From Lacticaseibacillus zeae DSM 20178 = KCTC 3804 (GTDB lineage Bacteria; Bacillota; Bacilli; Lactobacillales; Lactobacillaceae), in the NCBI RefSeq assembly GCF_000260435.1, contig NZ_BACQ01000015.1:1-59526 (forward strand): 59,526 bases of DNA, read 5' to 3'. The translations under genes and the position numbers were made by a program. This document shows, one piece after another, positions 53,541 to 59,526 of the stretch (positions are counted from its first letter, which is position 1; the number at the start of each line of letters is the position of its first letter). The notes below the pieces were generated by a model. That model saw only the letters and a program-made list of their open reading frames with translations. It made no database searches and was not told where the DNA came from.

Positions 53541-54206
53541 TTATTCGAAATACGTCACATTGCGCATATGTGGTAACAACTTCAACTTTGCCAGAATATC
53601 AGCTTGATAATCGTCAGCCTCAATAATCATAATGGCTTGTTGGCCCTTGGACGTTCGTGTGACGGTCATCGTGCCGATATTAATACCTGCATCGGAAAAA
53701 ATACTGGTCACCCGCGCAATCATCCCCGGAATATCATCGTGAATCGTGATATAAGTCGGCTGGCCCATACTCAACGAAATCTTGAAGCCGTTAATCTCCG
53801 TGATCTGAATATTACCGCCGCCAATCGAAACGCCGGTCACCGCCAGTCGATGATCACCCGCTTGCAAGACGATATGAGCCGTGTTAGGATGGTCGACCTT
53901 ATCACTTTTCGGCACAAAACTGACTTTGATCCCCTGGTCGTATGCCAACTTCAGAGATTCTGGCAGCCGCGGATCATCAGGCGCCATTCCCAATAGCCCG
54001 GCAACCAGTGCCACATCGGTTCCGTGACCACGATAGGTTTTGGCAAACGATTCATACAGGTAAATCGTGATGACTTCCGGTTTTTCGCCAAAAATATCAC
54101 GTACGACTTTGCCTATACGTGCCGCCCCGGCAGTATGGGAACTGCTCGGCCCGACCATGACGGGGCCAATAATATCAAAGACACTGTGAAACCGAATATC
54201 TGGCAT
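53541..54206 (-). CDS. sdaAB: L-serine dehydratase, iron-sulfur beta subunit
   Basis: The 221-residue protein is the small subunit with the substrate-binding GPVMVGPSSSHTAGA motif (residues 14-28). Its C-terminal ACT domain (PTYITIHDDIPGMIARVTSIFSDAGINIGTMT) suggests allosteric regulation by serine. I start at 54206 (MPDIRFHSVFD), with AAGGAG at 6 nt; a longer reading to 54257 adds residues without a site. First gene of sdaAB-sdaAA. Confidence 0.95.
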   Translation of the reverse strand: MPDIRFHSVFDIIGPVMVGPSSSHTAGAARIGKVVRDIFGEKPEVITIYLYESFAKTYRGHGTDVALVAGLLGMAPDDPRLPESLKLAYDQGIKVSFVPKSDKVDHPNTAHIVLQAGDHRLAVTGVSIGGGNIQITEINGFKISLSMGQPTYITIHDDIPGMIARVTSIFSDAGINIGTMTVTRTSKGQQAIMIIEADDYQADILAKLKLLPHMRNVTYFE

Positions 54207-54372
54207 GGCTTTCTCCTTATTTGCGGGTGTTACCAGTCGCTCGATGCAGGCTGACATTTAAAAACAACATGAGTTCCTATTCAATGTGATTTTACCACCC
54301 TGAACTTCGGTATGCTTGGTTTTAAAAGCTTATGCTCTATTTCTTCCTCGCGGCTAATTGACAGTCTGTTCA

Positions 54373-54990
54373 TCACTTTTTCGCCTGATAAGCCGCCACG
54401 TTTTGCACGAGCTGATTCAATATCGGTGCCAGTAGTGTGACGCGCCGCTGAATCTCTTCCCACAAGCCATCCGGGTTTGTCCAAATAGGATCCTCGGCTA
54501 AATACACCTGGCCGATAAGAAATTCGGCATTTTTGATCGTATCAAACCGCGTGATTTTCTGCTTCAACGCGGGTGGGTTTAACGTAACCGTAGCCTTGTT
54601 AGTATGGTCATCGGCCATCAACCACTGCCCGGAGAGCTTTTCGATCATCGGCTCCACGCCTGCCAACAGCTGCGGTATCGCCTTACTTTCACGCAAACAG
54701 GCGAGCCACAAAAACAGGCGATCATCCCAAAAGCCCAATTCTAGGTGCGGTAACATTTTATAGCCGCGCTGACTCGTGGAAAAGGCAACCCATGTGTTAG
54801 GCGGCGGATTCTTATGGCGACGCTGGTGTTTGGCAATGTGGGCAAAAATCGGGTGACTAGACGTTTGCAACAAAGGCACAATTGTCTTGGCGGCCTCGGC
54901 AAACTTTGGATCTAGCCGCGCGCGAATTAAGGCCATCCGCGCCTCTAGTGTTGGCGCTGCAAAAGCCTCGAAATCTGCTTGGGTAAACAC
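54373..54990 (-). CDS. DUF1054 family protein (YktB-like)
   Basis: The 205-residue protein matches DUF1054/YktB: FTQADFEAFAAPTLEARMALIRARLDPKF at the N-terminus and WVAFSTSQRGYKMLPHLELGFW in the middle. The function is unknown. A GTG at 54990 with GAGAGG near it gives the canonical N-terminus; upstream in-frame codons to 55038 are not conserved. Single gene. Confidence 0.8.
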   Translation of the reverse strand: MFTQADFEAFAAPTLEARMALIRARLDPKFAEAAKTIVPLLQTSSHPIFAHIAKHQRRHKNPPPNTWVAFSTSQRGYKMLPHLELGFWDDRLFLWLACLRESKAIPQLLAGVEPMIEKLSGQWLMADDHTNKATVTLNPPALKQKITRFDTIKNAEFLIGQVYLAEDPIWTNPDGLWEEIQRRVTLLAPILNQLVQNVAAYQAKK

Positions 54991-55112
54991 CGGCCTCTCA
55001 TCCCTTTCTTTACAAAAGATCATGTTACAATGAGACACATGAAGTGGCGGTGATTAGTGAATAGATCATCACTGCTTCACAGATAAATCAATTGAAGGAG
55101 GACGCATCAATC

Positions 55113-55559
55113 ATGTCAGACGATAACATGCAGGAACATCTGAATAGTGCACTTTACGGTCCCCCGCAGACCAACCCCGATGAGCGGCGGCGGTTTATGG
55201 GCTCTTTACGCGAAAGAGTGGCCCTGCGCCTTTCTAATCAGGAGTTGGCAGATCCCGATCGCCAGAAACAACTAGCACCGCTGCTAAAAGATTTCCATGA
55301 CCACGGCTACAAGGCCTTGTTGAACGGTAAACTCGACAACGCCGTCACGGGTCCTTACATGAAATTGCTCACCGACGCCAACATTCCGTTTACCCTGGTG
55401 GCAAATGAAACCGCCCAAACCGATGACAAAGCTGCTGGCCTGCTGATTGTTTCAGACAAAGCCATCAACCAAAACACGATTGACCTGCCACCACTGGATC
55501 AGGATCAAGACAAAACCAAACCCAAAAAACGCGGCTTCGATTTGTTCAAGCATCTGTAA
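55113..55559 (+). CDS. YueI-family protein (DUF1694)
   Basis: The 148-residue protein resembles YueI: an N-terminal EHLNSALYGPPQTNPDERRRFMGSLRERV and a domain related to ribosomal L7Ae in the centre. It ends in an acidic/basic tail KPKKRGFDLFKHL. Function unknown. ATG at 55113 with GGAGG 11 nt upstream. Followed by a strong terminator at 55606. Confidence 0.8.
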   Translation: MSDDNMQEHLNSALYGPPQTNPDERRRFMGSLRERVALRLSNQELADPDRQKQLAPLLKDFHDHGYKALLNGKLDNAVTGPYMKLLTDANIPFTLVANETAQTDDKAAGLLIVSDKAINQNTIDLPPLDQDQDKTKPKKRGFDLFKHL

Positions 55560-55605
55560 GCAAAAAATCAGTGAACTGGTTCACATCAATAAAAAATATA
55601 AAAGC

Positions 55606-55648
55606 AAGTACTCTCAGAAACGCGCACGTTTCCGGGAGTACTTTTGTT
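55606..55648 (+). terminator. Strong terminator after the YueI-like gene
   Basis: AAGTACTC (55606-55613) pairs with GAGTACTT (55636-55643), with GAAACG/CGTTTC inside and TTGTTT after it. Confidence 0.85.
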
Positions 55649-55681
55649 TAGCTGGAGGAGCAGAACTTTTTATGACATCAA

Positions 55682-57643
55682 TTACTTTTCAGCAAATAAC
55701 CAACTCAACAGTTTCGGCGCAATAAACCGCGGTGTGCCCATATCCGGCTGTTGCGGTGAGGTTAGGTCTGGCGCCGGATTGACGCTGATCACCACCGCCT
55801 GTCCTGCCACATCCGGATCATACGCAGCATACAGATTATCAATCACGATATCGACCGCGGCCACCGTCAAATCAAGGGCTGACGCGGCGTCCACAGCCAG
55901 CTTTTTATAACTTGCGTCAATCTCATCCGTGACATCATAAAGATCACCACCGGTTTGCGGATGCGCTGCAGTCGCCAGAAAAATCTGCTGACCACGACGC
56001 AAAACGATCTCCGGGGTTACCGATTGCAACTTCAATTGACGCAAAGCAGCGGCATCGAGTTGCAATTGACGGGCAGTCGGTCGGGTTCCATTTTTCAGTG
56101 CCACCAACTCTTTAATGGCTTTGCGGCCGTCACCCACCACATTTGCCGCCGCGGTTTCCAAAACACTGAGAACCTGCTGATTGACAATGGTAAAATGGTA
56201 AGTCGTTCCACGCGCCATCATCTCAATTAAGACGCCATGATAGCGGTTGGCTTCATGAAAAGCGCGGGCAAACTGTTTTTCAGTCGGCGGAACCGCAAAC
56301 TGTTCCACCGCAACGCCTTGGCTGCGCGCTTCCGGTTTAACCACAATACTTTTGTGTGCAAAACTTCGCTCAAACGCTGACTTGGCATCTGGCCACCGGG
56401 TGAACTTCGCACCGCGGGCAACCGGTATGCCAGCCGCAGCAAGTAATTTTTTCGCGGCATGCCGGTGCGTTGCAATCATCAACGCATTGCCCGGCGTGTA
56501 TTTGGTAATAGTGCCGTTGACAATCACTTGTGTTTGCGTATCTGTTGCAATTTGCACCAGCCCCTGCTGCCGATCCAATAGCGTAAATTGATAACCACCG
56601 TCAATGGCGGCCTGCACCAAGGCCTGCGTATTACCTGACAAGTCGACCATGCCCGGTAACCCATCCGTCCCCACCAAATCCGCGCGGGCTTCCTCACTTA
56701 ACGATTTGGCCGCGGCATTTTTATCGCCAAAAGCGGCCGCAACCTGACCGGCAACCGTCGTCTCCGGTTTCATCAAACGGGTCTGCATCAGCTCAAATGC
56801 CTGCTTTTGTTGCGCTGTCATTCCCATATGATTCAACCACGTGGCCATGGCATCCATGGTCGCTGTCAGCTCCTTAACCGGCGTTGCCGGCGCCATTGCA
56901 GCAATTTTCCGTGCTTCTTCCAGATCGTGACGACGCACCTCGCTGGCCACCGCGACCGGAATCGCTGGCTGACTCAACACAAACCAGCAACTATCCCGCA
57001 AAAAAGTCAGCATTTGAGGCGTTATGCCGCTAGCTGTATAAGGATCAAGTTCGACCATGACATCCAAGGCCAGCGTTCGATCCAGATGATCCGGATCGGT
57101 CACCTTTTGAACCAGCTGGCGCTCCTGATCCGATGATGGCCAAAATGCTTGGTGACCGGACAGGGGCGTTGCAGCAAATAAATTCGTCAGTAAAGGCAAC
57201 TGGCGCATCAGACCATTCGCAACCAAGTCGTAAACTTCATTGCGATAGGTCACATAATCCGGACCCTGCCCCTGAAAGTTTTCTGCAGTATATAAGCGTT
57301 CAAACAACGTTTCCGGCAAAACGATGCGAACGACTTGCTGATTCACGTGCTCTTCGGAAAAAACCGGCAGACGCCCGCCTTCAGGCAAATTTGCCCAAAT
57401 GCGACTAAGCCCCGCACGTAATTCAGCAATCACACCGGCAAAATCGTCCAGCAATGGTGTTACCACCTGTAAAGTCAAGGCCGACAATGGCTGAACCAAT
57501 GCATGCCGACTTAATTGGGACCAGGCAGCCAACTGCGCGCCTTCCGGTAATTCCGGCTTCACCGTCCGCACAACGCCAATCCGGGTCTGCAATGCCAAAT
57601 CAGATAAATGCTGTTTTTGAATCAGTTGCCAATAATGATTCAC
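55682..57643 (-). CDS. Diverged GshF-like protein: ATP-grasp C-terminal domain with degenerate glutamate–cysteine-ligase N-terminal domain
   Basis: GshF proteins carry glutamate–cysteine ligase and glutathione synthetase in one chain. This 653-residue protein keeps the C-terminal ATP-grasp domain (about residues 330-650) with nucleotide-binding KSIVVKPEARSQGVAV and metal-binding VDIVIDN and ISVNPAPD. The N-terminal domain (about 1-300) follows the GshA layout (YRNEVYDLVANGLMRQLPLLTNLFAATPL). However, it lacks the usual catalytic glutamates near its start (IGVVRT where family members have IGxE). It is about 100 residues shorter than typical GshF. Glutathione synthesis is thus doubtful; it may be a paralogue ligating another dipeptide-like compound. 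Followed on the minus side by no terminator I could define. Confidence 0.65.
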   Translation of the reverse strand: MNHYWQLIQKQHLSDLALQTRIGVVRTVKPELPEGAQLAAWSQLSRHALVQPLSALTLQVVTPLLDDFAGVIAELRAGLSRIWANLPEGGRLPVFSEEHVNQQVVRIVLPETLFERLYTAENFQGQGPDYVTYRNEVYDLVANGLMRQLPLLTNLFAATPLSGHQAFWPSSDQERQLVQKVTDPDHLDRTLALDVMVELDPYTASGITPQMLTFLRDSCWFVLSQPAIPVAVASEVRRHDLEEARKIAAMAPATPVKELTATMDAMATWLNHMGMTAQQKQAFELMQTRLMKPETTVAGQVAAAFGDKNAAAKSLSEEARADLVGTDGLPGMVDLSGNTQALVQAAIDGGYQFTLLDRQQGLVQIATDTQTQVIVNGTITKYTPGNALMIATHRHAAKKLLAAAGIPVARGAKFTRWPDAKSAFERSFAHKSIVVKPEARSQGVAVEQFAVPPTEKQFARAFHEANRYHGVLIEMMARGTTYHFTIVNQQVLSVLETAAANVVGDGRKAIKELVALKNGTRPTARQLQLDAAALRQLKLQSVTPEIVLRRGQQIFLATAAHPQTGGDLYDVTDEIDASYKKLAVDAASALDLTVAAVDIVIDNLYAAYDPDVAGQAVVISVNPAPDLTSPQQPDMGTPRFIAPKLLSWLFAEK

Positions 57644-57824
57644 AATGTGTCATTCCTTTAGTTGATGATTTAGAGTTAGAGTAACACGCTGAAGACAAGA
57701 GCGCGAACAGGAGCGGTTAGAAATCGGAGTGTGAGCGCGTTTCGAACCGGCGCGGTGTGTTTAGAAGCCAACCGCCCCGTTGAGAAAAACTGCTTCCCGT
57801 CTTGCTAAGCTTCCTTTGCATTTC

Positions 57825-57853
57825 TTGACACCTTAATTAAGACAAATTTAACT
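57825..57853 (+). promoter_or_regulatory. Promoter of rarA
   Basis: TTGACA (57825-57830) and TTAACT (57848-57853) are 17 bases apart. Transcription would start about 26 bases ahead of the TTG start codon. Upstream, a TGAGCGCGTTT motif near 57731 belongs to the repeat family seen at 1-190. Confidence 0.6.
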
Positions 57854-57885
57854 GATACACGCAACTTTTACGAGGAGGAATTCCT

Positions 57886-59181
57886 TTGCAACAACCGCTT
57901 GCTTACCGCATGCGCCCACAAAATTTAGATGAAGTCGTCGGCCAACAGGATCTTGTCGGTCCGGGAAGAATTATCCGCCGCATGGTCAGTGCCCACCGCT
58001 TAAGTTCCATGATTCTCTATGGCCCGCCCGGCACTGGGAAAACCAGCATCGCCAGCGCCATTGCCGGCAGTACGAAATATGCTTTTCGTATTTTAAACGC
58101 TGCCACCGACACCAAAAAAGATCTGCAGATTGTCGCGGAAGAAGCCAAAATGAGTGGCACGGTGATTTTGCTGCTAGACGAAATCCATCGACTGGATAAA
58201 ACCAAACAGGACTTTTTGCTGCCGTTACTGGAAAGCGGCCGGATTATCTTAATCGGGGCCACTACTGAAAATCCCTATATGAATATCCAACCAGCCATTC
58301 GCAGTCGCACCCAGATTTTCCAAGTCAAACCACTGACTCCTGATGATATCAGCACCGCCATTGATCGCGCACTGACAGACGAAAAACGCGGTCTAGGCAA
58401 GTATCAGGTTGATTTACAACCAAAAGCGCGTGACTACCTCACCCATGCAACAAACGGCGATTTACGGGCTGCACTCAACGGCCTTGAACTTGCCGTTTTA
58501 TCCACCCCCACAGATAAGGATGGCACCATCACCATCGACTTGACGACCATTCAACAAAGCCTGCAAAAGCCTTCGTTAGCCGGAGATGTCAATGGCGATG
58601 CCCATTACGACATTATTTCGGCATTTCAAAAATCCATTAGGGGCTCTGACGTGAACGCCGCCTTGCACTACCTCGCCCAATTAATTGCAATTGGCGACTT
58701 GAACAGTATTACACGCCGGTTGTTGGTGATCGCTTATGAAGACATCGGCCTAGCCAATCCGGCAACCGCCAGCCGCACGCTAACAGCGATTCAAAGTGCC
58801 GAACGCTTGGGGCTTCCTGAAGGTCGCATTCCCCTCGCCGATGCCGTGATCGATCTTTGCCTTGCACCGAAAAGTAATTCGGGCATCAAGGCGATTGACG
58901 CGGACCTGGCCGATGTCGAAAGCGGCCACGCCGGCCAGATTCCCGATGATCTGCGCGATGCCCATTACCGCGGCGCCAAGCAACTGGGACACGGCCAAGG
59001 CTACAAGTTGCCGCACAATTATCCTAATGGCTGGGTAGCACAGCAATATTTGCCAGATAATCTTAAGCATCAACAATACTACCATCCTAAAACCACCGGA
59101 CGTTATGAAGCCGCGCTGGCGCAGCGTCAGCAACAACTTGAAGACTGGCAGCACGATGCCGAAAAGTTGAAGAAAAAGTAA
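57886..59181 (+). CDS. rarA: Replication-associated recombination protein RarA/MgsA
   Basis: RarA is a clamp-loader-like AAA+ ATPase acting at stalled replication forks. The 431-residue protein has Walker A GPPGTGKTS (about 46-54), Walker B LLDEIHRLDK (about 96-105), sensor regions and RSRTQIFQVKPL, and the tetramerisation C-terminal domain. The start is a TTG (57886), preceded by GAGGAGG at 7 nt. It is followed closely by the 6S RNA gene. Confidence 0.95.
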   Translation: MQQPLAYRMRPQNLDEVVGQQDLVGPGRIIRRMVSAHRLSSMILYGPPGTGKTSIASAIAGSTKYAFRILNAATDTKKDLQIVAEEAKMSGTVILLLDEIHRLDKTKQDFLLPLLESGRIILIGATTENPYMNIQPAIRSRTQIFQVKPLTPDDISTAIDRALTDEKRGLGKYQVDLQPKARDYLTHATNGDLRAALNGLELAVLSTPTDKDGTITIDLTTIQQSLQKPSLAGDVNGDAHYDIISAFQKSIRGSDVNAALHYLAQLIAIGDLNSITRRLLVIAYEDIGLANPATASRTLTAIQSAERLGLPEGRIPLADAVIDLCLAPKSNSGIKAIDADLADVESGHAGQIPDDLRDAHYRGAKQLGHGQGYKLPHNYPNGWVAQQYLPDNLKHQQYYHPKTTGRYEAALAQRQQQLEDWQHDAEKLKKK

Positions 59182-59196
59182 CGAAAGCGTTTCCGC

Positions 59197-59226
59197 TTGC
59201 ACCTACGCGGCTTCTCGTGCTACTAT
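59197..59226 (+). promoter_or_regulatory. Promoter of the 6S RNA
   Basis: TTGCAC (59197-59202) and TACTAT (59221-59226) are 18 bases apart. The predicted start at 59231-59232 coincides exactly with the first base of the closing stem. A cre-like CGAAAGCGTTTCCG lies just upstream (59182-59195). Confidence 0.75.
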
Positions 59227-59230
59227 AACG

Positions 59231-59421
59231 GTGAAAGTTCTAAGGTGTTCGCGCTTCCTTAACTATCAGTTGACCGAACAGTATCGAGACCTTGGGACCG
59301 GAAGAGCCATAGACGGTGCTGCTATTTCACTTAGCGGCTAATGTCTACGACGTCTGGACCCACATAGCTAGCAGCGGGTTTCAACGATCCGGGAAGAAAA
59401 CGGCACCAATTAGTCTTTCAC
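59231..59421 (+). ncRNA. ssrS: 6S RNA
   Basis: 6S RNA mimics an open promoter and sequesters sigma-A RNA polymerase. The 191-nt transcript has the diagnostic closing stem: GTGAAAG (59231-59237) pairs with CTTTCAC (59415-59421), and GGTG with CACC further in. A long hairpin arm follows, with a central region containing GACCTTGGGACC and GCCATAGACGG. Its location downstream of rarA is conserved in lactic acid bacteria. A Rho-independent terminator follows at 59443-59466. Confidence 0.8.
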
Positions 59422-59442
59422 AAAAAACCAATCATGTTTTTG

Positions 59443-59466
59443 GCCGGCTCTGTGCCGGCTTTTTTC
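59443..59466 (+). terminator. Terminator after the 6S RNA
   Basis: GCCGGC (59443-59448) pairs with GCCGGC (59454-59459), self-complementary, followed by six T. Between it and the window end no gene is visible; the last 16 bases contain an 11-C run (59511-59521), possibly a contig edge. Confidence 0.85.
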
Positions 59467-59526
59467 ATGCCCAAAATGGCAGGACGGCTGAGACAAGTGC
59501 CGGCGCTGCACCCCCCCCCCCTCGTT

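Noticed and set aside
59511-59526. An 11-C run at the window end
   Set aside because: It is at the edge of the sequence and looks like a contig or sequencing artefact, so I draw no biology from it.

Overview
The window looks like the chromosome of a lactic acid bacterium of the Lacticaseibacillus (casei/rhamnosus) group. The evidence is strong GGAGG ribosome-binding sites, frequent GTG/TTG starts, moderate G+C, an ezrA–fRMsr–rpsD block and a rarA–6S RNA block. The species cannot be fixed from sequence alone. No tRNA, rRNA or insertion sequence was seen.

Layout. 0–12.8 kb: ezrA, a GAF-domain free-methionine-sulfoxide reductase, rpsD with its own promoter and structured leader, a PadR/membrane-protein pair, an orphan HTH antitoxin beside a toxin remnant, an APC permease coupled to a C26 amidotransferase, tex, and small genes. 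12.8–19.4 kb: a complete leftward Wadjet (jetABCD) plasmid-defence operon. 19.4–22.9 kb: an ABC exporter with a DesK/NarL-type two-component system. 23.0–24.7 kb: two coupled ATP-grasp (R2K-type) genes. 24.9–39.7 kb: a type I-C CRISPR-Cas locus. 40–57.6 kb: metabolic, transport and regulatory genes, four of them disrupted (an ABC ATPase, oppA, msrA and a histidine phosphatase). 57.9–59.5 kb: rarA and a 6S RNA.

CRISPR locus. All seven cas genes run leftward in the order cas4-cas1-cas2 / cas5-cas8c-cas7-cas3, so the adaptation genes precede the effector genes. Two arrays flank them and are read outward: array 1 has 48 repeats and 47 spacers (minus strand), array 2 has 39 repeats and 38 spacers (plus strand). 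Their repeats differ by one loop base. Both leaders carry a GTGCGAAT/ATTCGCAC dyad exactly 113 nt from the first repeat and a second hairpin touching that repeat, probably the 5' end of the pre-crRNA.

Most notable result. The 257-nt gap between cas2 and the cas5 operon holds a crRNA-like unit. A degenerate repeat has the same 7-bp stem length and a near-intact 3' handle, followed by a 21-nt guide and a GAGA-tetraloop hairpin. The guide matches 18 of 21 bases, including the first 14, of a site about 60 bp downstream. That site has a perfect TTC type I-C PAM and covers the predicted cas5 promoter. I infer a CreR-like RNA by which Cascade represses its own effector operon. CcpA (cre)-like sites at both cas promoters suggest catabolite control as well.

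Defence content is high: type I-C CRISPR, Wadjet, and possibly the R2K ATP-grasp pair.
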